From assembly GCA_964457365.1 (NCBI GenBank), contig CAYWFP010000114.1, forward strand, positions 1-10,957: a stretch of DNA of 10,957 bases, in the 5' to 3' direction. This DNA is from CAYWFP01 sp964457365. Its GTDB lineage: Bacteria > Planctomycetota > SZUA-567. The notes beneath the pieces were generated by a model that worked only from the letters and a program-made list of their open reading frames with translations, searched no databases and was not told the origin of the DNA. The translations under genes and the position numbers were made by a program. Below are positions 1 through 6,434 of this stretch, in pieces. How positions within the stretch are numbered: the stretch's first letter is position 1; each line of letters begins with the position of its first letter.

Positions 1-1
1 G

Positions 2-493
2 GGGACGTATCCGCTGCCCGAGGCCCAGCTCGACCGTTTCATGTTCAACATCAAGATCGGCTACCCCGACGAGGAGGAGGAGAAGCTCATCGTCCGCGAG
101 ACCACCGCCGAGAGCGACCTGAAGATCGAGCCGGTGCTGGCCGACAAGGAGATCCTGGCGTTGCAGAAGCTCGTCCGCCGCGTGCCGGTGCCGGAGACCG
201 CGCTCGACTTCGCGGTGAAGCTGACGCGCCTGAGCCGCCCGAGCCCCAAGCACGGCCCCGACTTCGTCCGCGAGTTTCTCGCCTGGGGCGCGGGCCCGCG
301 CGCGGCGCAGCACATGGTCCTCGCCGCCAAGGCCCGCGCGCTGCTGTCGGGGCGTTTCGCCGTGGACGTGGCGGATATCCGCGCCCTGGCCAAGCCGGTG
401 CTGCGCCACCGCCTGGTGACCAACTTCAACGCCGACTCCGAAGGCGTCGACAGCGACGAGATCGTCGACCGGCTGTTGAAGGAGATCAAGTAG
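2..493 (+). CDS. MoxR-family AAA+ ATPase, C-terminal part (5' end outside window)
   Basis: The reading frame is open from the left edge and ends at TAG 491-493, so only the last 163 residues are present. The first visible residues, GTYPLPEAQLDRFMF, are the MoxR-type stretch after the AAA+ core (the 'PLPEAQLDRF' box with its Arg). They are followed by a helical lid domain containing WGAGPRAAQHMVLAAKARAL, the sensor-2 region usually written GASPRA, and by the typical LRHRLVTNF ending. Walker A and B motifs would lie outside the window. MoxR ATPases are cytoplasmic chaperone-like enzymes thought to activate partner proteins carrying VWA domains, and the next gene is usually a DUF58 gene. Here the next gene is a convergent sulfatase gene, so the usual partner is not downstream. 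Family assignment is firm; the specific client is unknown. Confidence 0.93.
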   Translation, partial: GTYPLPEAQLDRFMFNIKIGYPDEEEEKLIVRETTAESDLKIEPVLADKEILALQKLVRRVPVPETALDFAVKLTRLSRPSPKHGPDFVREFLAWGAGPRAAQHMVLAAKARALLSGRFAVDVADIRALAKPVLRHRLVTNFNADSEGVDSDEIVDRLLKEIK

Positions 494-619
494 CGCGCGA
501 GTCGCCGCGTACCGCGTGCCCGCGTCCTTCCTCATCGACCCGTGCCGTCGCAACCTTGTCTGCTCGTAGTTCTCGGCGAAGACGAGGCCAGGATGCCCGT
601 CCGGACAGCGGGCGTCGGT

Positions 620-1921
620 TTATTCCTTCCTCTCTGCGGCGCGCAGCAGCGCGTCGACCTCGCGGCGGTGATACGGGCTTTGGACGGGCCCGGCGAGCAG
701 GGGATCGCGCGTCCGGCGCATCCAGCGTCCGAGGGCGGCCTGCAAGCCGCGCAGCGTTTCCGCGTGCGCCGGGTCGTCCGCCAGATTGCGTTCGCCCCAG
801 GGGTCGGTGCCGGCGTAGAGTTCGTCGGCCGGGTGCCCGCCGGCCCAGCGCTCGCCGAGTTCGCCGACGCTGCCGCTGCCCAGGCAGTCGAGGCCGACCT
901 CGCTCCAGCGGCAGAGTTCGAAGTTCTTGATGTAGAGCCAGTCGCGGGTGCGCACCGCGCGCATCGGGTCGTAGATCTGGAAGAAGGTCTTTTCGCTGAA
1001 GACGGCTTCGCGATGGGTGTCGGCGCCTTCCAGGAGCGGCAGAAACGAGCGCCCGGCCATCTGCGGTTCCGGCGCGGCTCCCAGCGCGGCGAGGACCGTC
1101 GGCAGCACGTCGACGTGGCTGACGAGCGCGTCGGTGTCCCCGGTGCGCCAACCGGCGCGCGGCCAGCGCATGAAGAGAAACACGCCGGTGCCGGTATCCA
1201 GCAGCGTCGCTTTGGCGTGGGGGACGGCGATGCCGTGGTCGGTGGTCACGATCAGCAGCGTATCCCGCGCCAGGCCCCGCCGGTCCAGCAGGTCCAGAAT
1301 CCGCCCGAGGCCGGTATCGAGACGTTTCACGCTGCCTTGAAACCGCGCCAAATCGGCGCGCGTGGCGGGACCGTCGTTGAGATAGGGCGGCACCGTCACG
1401 CCCAAGCGGTCGTCGGGCTCGGTGCCGTCGAAGTCCCAGGGGCGGTGCGTCTCGTGGCAGCCGAGCTGGCAGTAGAACGGGCGGTCCGGATCGCGTCCGT
1501 CGAGGTGCCGGTCCAGGTGCGCGGCGGCGTCCAGGATCGAGAAGCCCAAGTCGACCCGGTCGAAGCCGAGCGTCTCCGGTTCGTAGCTCTCGTGCTGCAG
1601 GCCCAGCAGCCAGCTCTGGTAGCCGAGTTCGCCGAAGATGCGTCCGGCATGGCGTTGGTCGCGGGGAAACGTCCAGCCGTGTTCGCGGCCGATATTGCCC
1701 ATCACGCCCACCTGATGGGGGTACTGCCCGCTGAAGAGCGCCGCGCGCGCGGGGCTGCACTGCGGCGCGCACGAGTGGGCGTGGACGAAGCGCAGGGAGC
1801 CGGCGGCCAGCCGTTCGAAATTGGGCGTATCGACCGTCGCGATACCGTAGGGCGAGACGTGCCGTCCGGTGTCGTGGCTGACCAGTACGATGATATTCGG
1901 GCGCTTGGGCGTGTCGTTCAC
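620..1921 (-). CDS. Cytoplasmic formylglycine-type sulfatase, N-sulfoglucosamine sulfohydrolase-like
   Basis: A 433-residue sulfatase expected to hydrolyse a sulfate ester or N-sulfate on a sugar. The maturation motif CSPAR is at 55-59 inside CSPARAALFSG, so Cys55 should become formylglycine. Other active-site positions are D17, H110, H159 and D228-H229 (TTDHG). The layout follows human sulfamidase: HETHR for DPHR, PMRAVRTRDWLY near the C terminus, and RWMRRTRDPLLAG close to the end. Deviations from sulfamidase are H16 for the first metal Asp and L108 for the active-site Lys (GLQH instead of GKKH); I recall similar variants in bacterial members of this group. No signal peptide is visible, so the enzyme should act on an imported substrate. 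The start is GTG at 1921, preceded by AAGGAA at good spacing. It is the last gene of the leftward operon, 9 bp after the glycosidase remnant. No sulfatase-maturing enzyme lies in the window. Confidence 0.9.
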   Translation of the reverse strand: MNDTPKRPNIIVLVSHDTGRHVSPYGIATVDTPNFERLAAGSLRFVHAHSCAPQCSPARAALFSGQYPHQVGVMGNIGREHGWTFPRDQRHAGRIFGELGYQSWLLGLQHESYEPETLGFDRVDLGFSILDAAAHLDRHLDGRDPDRPFYCQLGCHETHRPWDFDGTEPDDRLGVTVPPYLNDGPATRADLARFQGSVKRLDTGLGRILDLLDRRGLARDTLLIVTTDHGIAVPHAKATLLDTGTGVFLFMRWPRAGWRTGDTDALVSHVDVLPTVLAALGAAPEPQMAGRSFLPLLEGADTHREAVFSEKTFFQIYDPMRAVRTRDWLYIKNFELCRWSEVGLDCLGSGSVGELGERWAGGHPADELYAGTDPWGERNLADDPAHAETLRGLQAALGRWMRRTRDPLLAGPVQSPYHRREVDALLRAAERKE

Positions 1922-1930
1922 GGCTGTTCC

Positions 1931-2301
1931 TTACCCGGCCAGTAACTTGATCATCCGCCACACCCGCATGCCCGGAACGGTCAGCGTTACCGTGTCCTCG
2001 TCCCGCGTCAGCGAGAGCTCCTCTCCGCCGGGCAGCAGAAACGCTTTCGTTACCGCGCGGGGCACGGCCAGGCGGATTCGGATTGTTCCCAGAGCGGGAA
2101 AGTTCGCCGTCACGTTCGGCTCGTCCTGCCAGCGTGCCATGGCCCAGTGCAGCAGATGCAGCAGATAGCCCTCCGGCGTCTGGAAGAGGTGCGCCGCCAC
2201 GCGGCCGCCAGCGTCTGCGCGAAGCGGTCGGGGTCGAAATCCTTGCCGATGTGCCGGGTCTGCGGGTGCGTATGAAAGTCCAGGTGAACCTTGCGCAGCA
2301 T
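1931..2301 (-). pseudogene. Glycosidase remnant (GHL6/beta-galactosidase-like): internal deletion plus frameshift
   Basis: Two reading frames together give only the two ends of a much larger protein. From ATG 2301 the sequence reads MLRKVHLDFHTHPQTRHIGK then DFDPDRFAQTLA, which matches the N terminus of GHL6-type hypothetical glycoside hydrolases (HLDFHT ... DFDP..FA.TL). Around 2195-2215 it continues in another frame as AGGRVAAHLFQTPEGYLLHL and runs to TAA 1931-1933, resembling the C-terminal beta-sandwich of such enzymes (…HLLHW…VPGMRVWRMIKLLAG). About 120 codons remain; I recall intact relatives as roughly 600-700 residues. From ATG 2301 the unshifted frame would give a 63-residue product stopping at 2110. 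The gene sits 26 bp after the dehydrogenase and 9 bp before the sulfatase, so it was once an operon member. The family name is recalled from short matches; the broken state is seen directly. Confidence 0.72.
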
Positions 2302-2327
2302 CTCGCTCTCTTTCCTCGCGTAGGCGT

Positions 2328-3071
2328 TCAGAACGGGTTGACCATGGCCGGCACCTGCGCCGTGCCCCAGATGTTCACCTCCTCGATGAAGCAACTGTCC
2401 GGCACGTCGATGGTGTGCACCAGCGTGCGGGCGAACTCCTCGGCGGTGGGGAAGCCTGCCATGAAGGAATCGTCCAGGTTGGCGGCCTGGCAGAAACCGG
2501 TCTTGGCCGCGCCGGGGATGAAGCATCCCGCCTTGCCGCCCCAGCCGCTCATCTCCAGATGCAGGCAGCGCGTGAACGCCACCAGCCCGGCCTTGGCCGC
2601 CGTGTACGGGCCCCAGCCCGGCCAACTGTGATAGCTGCAGGCGCTGGCCACGGTGACGATGTAGCCGCGTCCCTGTGCCTTCATGCGCCGCACCACCTCG
2701 CGGCTGCCCTTGATCACCGAGGTGATATTGATGTCGATAATGGCGTCGACGGTCTCGTCGTCGAGGGTTTCCGTCTCCGCGATCTCCACCCCGGCGCCGT
2801 GATTCATGACGCAGACATCCAGACGCCCATGCCTCTCGTACACGTCATCGAGCAATCGGGCCCAGTCGGTCACCTCGCAGGCGTCGGCCCGGATCGCCTG
2901 CAGGGCGCCGTCGCCGCCCAGGTCCCGCGCAGCGGCGTCCAGGCGTTCGCGGTTGCGGCCGGTGATGACGACCTGCGCGCCCAGCTCCAGCAGCAGCCGC
3001 GCCGTTTCCTTGCCGAAACCGCTGCTGCCGCCGGTGATCAAAACCACCTTGTCATTCACATAGTGTTTCAT
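2328..3071 (-). CDS. Short-chain dehydrogenase/reductase (SDR family), NAD(P)-dependent
   Basis: A 247-residue classical SDR, the normal length for the family. It has the Rossmann motif TGGSSGFG at 13-20, NHGAG at 90-94 (usual form NNAG), Asn115, Ser143 and the catalytic pair Tyr156-Lys160 (YTAAK). The residue after beta-2 is in TGRNRERL (38-44), which lacks the acidic residue typical of strict NAD enzymes and has basic residues, so NADP(H) is plausible. It should interconvert a hydroxyl and a carbonyl on a sugar, polyol or cyclitol, but the sequence does not show which. The start ATG at 3071 is preceded by AAGGGA at good spacing. It lies 30 bp after the FAD oxidoreductase gene in the same operon, which points to a two-step oxidation of one substrate. 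Family is certain; substrate is unknown. Confidence 0.95.
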   Translation of the reverse strand: MKHYVNDKVVLITGGSSGFGKETARLLLELGAQVVITGRNRERLDAAARDLGGDGALQAIRADACEVTDWARLLDDVYERHGRLDVCVMNHGAGVEIAETETLDDETVDAIIDINITSVIKGSREVVRRMKAQGRGYIVTVASACSYHSWPGWGPYTAAKAGLVAFTRCLHLEMSGWGGKAGCFIPGAAKTGFCQAANLDDSFMAGFPTAEEFARTLVHTIDVPDSCFIEEVNIWGTAQVPAMVNPF

Positions 3072-3101
3072 GGAATCCCTTTCTGCGTTCGTATTCGCGG
3101 C

Positions 3102-4565
3102 CTACACCTCGTCCTCGCGGCGCAGGTAGTCCATCAGGTCGTCCGGAAGCGGCCAGTCGAGCTGCACGTGCTGCGCCTGCAGCATGCCGCGCAGTTCGTC
3201 CGCGTCCACCTCCGGCAGGTCGATGCCTTCACGGAAGGCCAGCGCCGCCGCGTTGCCCGCGGCCTGGCCGAGCTGCATCATGGTGCGCGAGAGTCGACAA
3301 GACGTCGCGGCGATACTGCTGAAGCCGGCTCCGCGGCAGGCGATCAGCAGGTTGCGCCAGCCCGCGGGGAGCAGGCAGCGGTACGGCACGCCGTAGGGCG
3401 CGTTCAGCTCCGGGCAGCCGCCGCCCTCGCCGTGGCGGTCCAGCGCGTGGTCGGCCACGGCGACGATGTCCGGATCGGCCTGCCCGTGAATGCCTTGCAG
3501 AATATCGTTCTCGGTGAGCATTTTTTCGCAGACGGTGCGGCAGCCCTCGCGAATGCCGAGCATGGGCGCGATCCACTTCATGCGGTAGCGGCGGAACTCC
3601 GCGAAGTTCTCCTGGATGAAATGCCAGTGCCACGCCACCCGCCGGCGGCACTCGGCATAGGCTTCGGCCGGGTCCATGGCCACGAACTCCGCGCCCTGCA
3701 TGGTGGGCAGCATGTTGACGTTGCGGTCGCCGTCGGGATAGGCGTTCACCGACGCCGGCGCCGGATTCGCCGCCCACCACAACTTCTCGGGCACCTCCGC
3801 CGGCAGCGGTTCGACCGCTTCGGTCCCGGCGGGCGTGACGCGGTAGATCAGGGTCGCGGCGTTGACGACATGCCTGGCCTCCGCCGGTGCGCCCGGCTCG
3901 CCGTACCGGCTGCGGGGATCCACGCCCAGGTGCTGCTCGCACCCCAGCGCCCGGCAGAGCCGGCCGTCGGCGGTGGCATCCACGACAACCCGGGCCGTCC
4001 ACTCGCTGCCGTCGTCGAGGATCACGCCGCGCACGCGCCCGGCCGCTTCCTTCGCCTCGACCATGCGCCGCCCGGTGAGGATGCGGCAGGTGCCGCTCTC
4101 CCGCAGCATCCGCCGCACGACCGCGTCGAAGTCCGCGGGCTCGAACGGCACGCCGTGCCAGACCTCCTGCCAGAAGGCCCGGTCCTTCACCTCGCCCGGC
4201 CGCAGGTGGCGGCGCAGCGTGTCGAGATAACGGCGCGCGGGATCGATCAGCATCTCGCCGCCGGGAAAGCAGCACTTGTCCAGTTCGTCTGGCCAGTAGA
4301 ATTTGTCCTGCCAGCAGAAATGCCGGCTGGCGGTATAGACCCCCGCGGCGCCGCGGCGCTTGAGGCGCTTGTAGATCTCGAACGGCAACCCCGTGCCGCC
4401 GGCGCCCATCTCCCAGCAGTTCACCCCGCCGACGGTGCTGGTGCCGCCGAGTTGTTCGAACGGCTCGACCAGGACCGTCGACAGCCCCTGCCGCGCGCCG
4501 GCGATGGCCGCGCCCAGGCCGCCGCTGCCGGCGCCGATGACCAATAGCTCCGTTGACTGTGCCAT
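3102..4565 (-). CDS. FAD-dependent oxidoreductase (FAD_oxidored, PF12831-type)
   Basis: A 487-residue flavoprotein. The N terminus carries the dinucleotide-binding motif VIGAGSGGLG (GAGSGG at 11-16) with Glu34 at the end of beta-2 to hold the FAD ribose. VDATADGRLCRALG (from 196) is the second FAD-binding stretch, GIREGCR is at 337-343, and the C-terminal flavin-binding block NLLIACRGAGFSSIAA (from 405) is followed by LGQAAGNAAALA. This arrangement is typical of the FAD_oxidored family, members of which often accompany sugar-catabolism genes in PVC bacteria. No signal peptide or membrane segment is seen, so the enzyme is probably cytoplasmic. Start ATG 4565 follows an AGGGA-type ribosome site, only 10 bp after the iclR stop, so co-transcription is expected. 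The neighbouring SDR suggests they oxidise the same compound in sequence; the reaction itself cannot be read from the sequence. Confidence 0.9.
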   Translation of the reverse strand: MAQSTELLVIGAGSGGLGAAIAGARQGLSTVLVEPFEQLGGTSTVGGVNCWEMGAGGTGLPFEIYKRLKRRGAAGVYTASRHFCWQDKFYWPDELDKCCFPGGEMLIDPARRYLDTLRRHLRPGEVKDRAFWQEVWHGVPFEPADFDAVVRRMLRESGTCRILTGRRMVEAKEAAGRVRGVILDDGSEWTARVVVDATADGRLCRALGCEQHLGVDPRSRYGEPGAPAEARHVVNAATLIYRVTPAGTEAVEPLPAEVPEKLWWAANPAPASVNAYPDGDRNVNMLPTMQGAEFVAMDPAEAYAECRRRVAWHWHFIQENFAEFRRYRMKWIAPMLGIREGCRTVCEKMLTENDILQGIHGQADPDIVAVADHALDRHGEGGGCPELNAPYGVPYRCLLPAGWRNLLIACRGAGFSSIAATSCRLSRTMMQLGQAAGNAAALAFREGIDLPEVDADELRGMLQAQHVQLDWPLPDDLMDYLRREDEV

Positions 4566-4575
4566 GCTCTCGTCC

Positions 4576-5382
4576 CTATCCGGTTTCCGGCTCCCAGCCG
4601 AAACGTCTGGAGATGCGCCGCGCCTGCGCCATCACCGTCTGCGCCACGGCGGGGAAGTCCTCCTCGCGCAGGCGCTCGGCCGGGCCCGTGACCCAGAGCG
4701 CGGCCAGCGGGTGGCCGCGATGGTCCAAGATGGCCGCGGAGACGCAGCGGATGCCGTCGATCTGCTCGCCCCGGTCCACGGCATAGCCATGCCGCGCGGC
4801 TTGCGCCAGCTCCGCCGCCAGCGCCTTGCGCGTGGTCAGCGTGCGCTTGTTGAAACGCGTCAGCGCCAGTTGCGCCATCAGCTTCCCGCGCTCCTCCGGC
4901 GGCAGCGCCGCCAGCAGGGCCTTGCCCGGCGCGCCGGTGTGCAGCGGGAAACGCGTGCCCACGTCGACCATGAATTTCACCGGGTGCAGCCCCGGCACCT
5001 GCTCCAGCACCACCCCTTCGGTATCGACGAGCGTGCCCAGGAGCGTGGTCTCCCGCGTGGCGTCGCGCAGGTCGCGCATCGCGTCCAGGCACCGCTCCAC
5101 CAGGTTGGCCTCGCTCACCGAGGCGTAGCCGAGCGTCAGCAGCTTGCGCCCCAGGGCGAAACGCCTGGTCTCCTCGTCGCGTTGCAGATATCCGCAGTCG
5201 GCCAGCGTGGCGGTGATGCGAAAGACGCTGTTGCGCGGCAGCTTCAGCGCGTCGGCGATCTCGGCCATGGTCTGGCCCGCCGGCTGCCGGGCCAGATGCT
5301 CCAGGATGTCCAGCGCCCGCACCAGGTTCGGCACGTGATAGCGCCGGGTGTCGTTGCCCGACTTCGATTCGAGTCGCGTCAT
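4576..5382 (-). CDS. IclR-family transcriptional regulator of the leftward catabolic operon
   Basis: A 268-residue IclR protein. A winged helix-turn-helix occupies about residues 16-80 (NLVRALDILEHLA, then EIADALKLPRNSVFRITATL and the wing GYLQRDEETRRFALG). The effector-binding domain follows, with TEGVVLEQVPG, FPLHTGAPGKALLAALP (the usual 'H..A.GKA.LA' block) and YAVDRGEQIDGIRCVSAAI, all hallmarks of IclR proteins. IclR regulators bind a small catabolic ligand through this domain and repress or activate neighbouring genes. It is the first gene of the five-gene operon, directly behind the best promoter in the window, so autoregulation together with the operon is likely. ATG 5382 is chosen because it precedes the helix-turn-helix by the normal distance; no strong ribosome site is visible before it. 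Confidence 0.96.
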   Translation of the reverse strand: MTRLESKSGNDTRRYHVPNLVRALDILEHLARQPAGQTMAEIADALKLPRNSVFRITATLADCGYLQRDEETRRFALGRKLLTLGYASVSEANLVERCLDAMRDLRDATRETTLLGTLVDTEGVVLEQVPGLHPVKFMVDVGTRFPLHTGAPGKALLAALPPEERGKLMAQLALTRFNKRTLTTRKALAAELAQAARHGYAVDRGEQIDGIRCVSAAILDHRGHPLAALWVTGPAERLREEDFPAVAQTVMAQARRISRRFGWEPETG

Positions 5383-5400
5383 TTGAAATATAAACTCCGA

Positions 5401-5411
5401 GACTAAAAGTC
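5401..5411. promoter_or_regulatory. Short inverted repeat next to the iclR promoter (possible operator)
   Basis: GACT-AAA-AGTC is a perfect inverted repeat with 4-bp arms, touching the downstream side of the -10 box and covering the expected iclR transcription start. A second small one, ATTT-G-AAAT, lies at 5381-5389 over the start codon. IclR proteins bind imperfect palindromes near their own promoters, so the position fits autoregulation. The arms are short and chance is a real possibility. Confidence 0.3.
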
Positions 5412-5440
5412 AAAATAGCGGATTTCGTCCCGCTTGTCAA
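5412..5440 (-). promoter_or_regulatory. Sigma-70-type promoter of the iclR-led operon
   Basis: Read leftward, the consensus -35 TTGACA (5440-5435) is followed by exactly 17 bp and then TATTTT (5417-5412). The start site would fall near 5405, giving a leader of about 22-24 nt before ATG 5382. This is the closest match to a housekeeping promoter seen in the window, and its AT-rich setting contrasts with the GC-rich genes. Confidence 0.75.
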
Positions 5441-5571
5441 GAAGCGTGTGGAAAAACGTCCGCAAGCATCGGCACGGGCCGCGCGCGCTCCGGGCGCCGC
5501 AGGGCGGGGCCGTACGCGGCGGACTTGCCGAAACGCCGGCTGGGAATACCGATGCGGACTTCATGCACGGC

Positions 5572-5601
5572 TTGACGGGACTGCCGTCTTTCGCGTACTA
5601 T
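5572..5601 (+). promoter_or_regulatory. Probable promoter of thyX
   Basis: TTGACG (5572-5577), an 18-bp spacer and TACTAT (5596-5601) form a good housekeeping-type promoter facing thyX. The start would be near 5608, leaving about 108 nt of leader before ATG 5716. Between this promoter and the divergent iclR promoter (5441-5571) I see no gene or clear site. Confidence 0.55.
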
Positions 5602-5650
5602 CTCGCGGCGGGATGAGCCGGTGGTGAACGCCGCCGGGTGTCGGGCCGGC

Positions 5651-5687
5651 AAGCCTCTTCGCCGAGGACTTCCGGTTGCGGAAAGTC
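5651..5687 (+). promoter_or_regulatory. Two mutually exclusive hairpins in the thyX leader
   Basis: Hairpin 1 pairs AAGCCTC (5651-5657) with GAGGACTT (5664-5671), seven pairs with one bulged A. Hairpin 2 pairs GACTTCCG (5667-5674) with CGGAAAGTC (5679-5687), eight pairs with one bulged A and a 4-nt loop. They share bases 5667-5671, so only one can form at a time. It matches no riboswitch class I know, and no terminator T-run follows. A regulatory role is inference. Confidence 0.3.
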
Positions 5688-5715
5688 GAGATCGTTCTCC
5701 AGCACGGGATTGTTC

Positions 5716-6348
5716 ATGCGTATCGTCGAGCCCTCGGTCGAACTGGTCTGGATCACCCCGGGCGCCTTGTCCGTGATCGAGGCCGCCGGCCGCGTCTGCT
5801 ACAAGTCCGAGGACAAGATCTCCGAAACCTCGGCCGCGCGCTTCGTCCGCGCCATCGTCCAGCGCGGCCACGAAGCGGTGATCGAGCACGCCAGCGCGTC
5901 GTTTCGCATCGTCACCGATCGCGGCGTCACGCACGAGATTGTCCGCCACCGCATCGCCAGCTACTGCCAGGAGTCCACCCGCTACTGCAACTACGCGCAG
6001 GACAAGTTCGGGCACGAGATCGCCGTGATCCGGCCGTCCGATATGACCGAGAATGAAGCGCAGGCCTGGCGCGAAGGCTGCGAGGCGGCGGAGAGGGCGT
6101 ATTTCGCGATGCTCGCCGTCGGCAGCAAGCCGCAGATCGCGCGCGCGGTGCTGCCGACCTGCCTCAAGACCGAGATCGTCATGACCGCGAATTTCCGCGA
6201 GTGGCGGCATTTCATCCAACTCCGCCAGGCGCCGGCCGCGCACCCGCAGATTCGTCCGATTGCCGGCGCGATCCTGGATGAACTGCTCAACCAGTGCCCG
6301 GCGGTCTTCGAAGATATGGCGCAAACAGGCCGGGGTATCGAGGCGTAA
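5716..6348 (+). CDS. thyX: FAD-dependent thymidylate synthase ThyX
   Basis: A 210-residue ThyX, which makes dTMP from dUMP using methylene-tetrahydrofolate as carbon donor and NADPH-reduced FAD; the active enzyme is a homotetramer. The signature RHRX7S is present as RHRIASYCQES (77-87), followed by TRY (88-90). Downstream are RAVLPTCLKTEIVMTANFRE (143-162) and the C-terminal block LRQAPAAHPQIR (169-180), a known variant of the 'AQxEIR' segment. The start is ATG 5716, because the protein then opens MRIVEPSVELV as ThyX proteins do. An upstream in-frame GTG at 5638 would add 26 residues unlike the family and would consume the structured leader. The ribosome site is weak (GGGA, 6 nt before ATG), which could mean modest or regulated translation. 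No thyA lies in the window, as expected where ThyX replaces it. Confidence 0.97.
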   Translation: MRIVEPSVELVWITPGALSVIEAAGRVCYKSEDKISETSAARFVRAIVQRGHEAVIEHASASFRIVTDRGVTHEIVRHRIASYCQESTRYCNYAQDKFGHEIAVIRPSDMTENEAQAWREGCEAAERAYFAMLAVGSKPQIARAVLPTCLKTEIVMTANFREWRHFIQLRQAPAAHPQIRPIAGAILDELLNQCPAVFEDMAQTGRGIEA

Positions 6349-6372
6349 CCCGACGAGCGCGCGCATGCCGAA

Positions 6373-6416
6373 GCCGGCGGCACGACGCCGGCCATTGATC
6401 ACCGGCGATTCGCCGG
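6373..6416 (+). other. Pair of GC-rich hairpins between thyX and the symporter gene
   Basis: GCCGGCG (6373-6379) pairs with CGCCGGC (6386-6392) around a 6-nt loop, and CCGGCG (6402-6407) pairs with CGCCGG (6411-6416) around a 3-nt loop. Both stems are perfect and built from the same GCCGGCG word. No T-run follows, so this is not a standard intrinsic terminator. They may slow transcription or protect mRNA ends between the two genes. Confidence 0.4.
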
Positions 6417-6434
6417 CACGGGGGAGGGGACATC

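Noticed and set aside
542..1945. Long open frame of 467 codons on the + strand across the sulfatase
   Set aside because: It is antisense to a sulfatase with clear catalytic motifs. Its translation is Ala/Arg/Val-rich without any family motif, as expected from GC-rich third positions.
2415..4547. Open frame of 710 codons on the + strand
   Set aside because: It spans two convincing minus-strand genes (SDR and FAD oxidoreductase) in antisense and has a low-complexity composition rich in His, Arg and Ala.
5434..5616. Small frame of 60 codons between the iclR and thyX promoters
   Set aside because: It starts at TTG inside the iclR promoter, has no ribosome site and no recognisable motif, and overlaps the thyX promoter.
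5437..6402. Open frame of 321 codons on the minus strand over thyX
   Set aside because: It is antisense to an unambiguous ThyX and would run through both divergent promoters.
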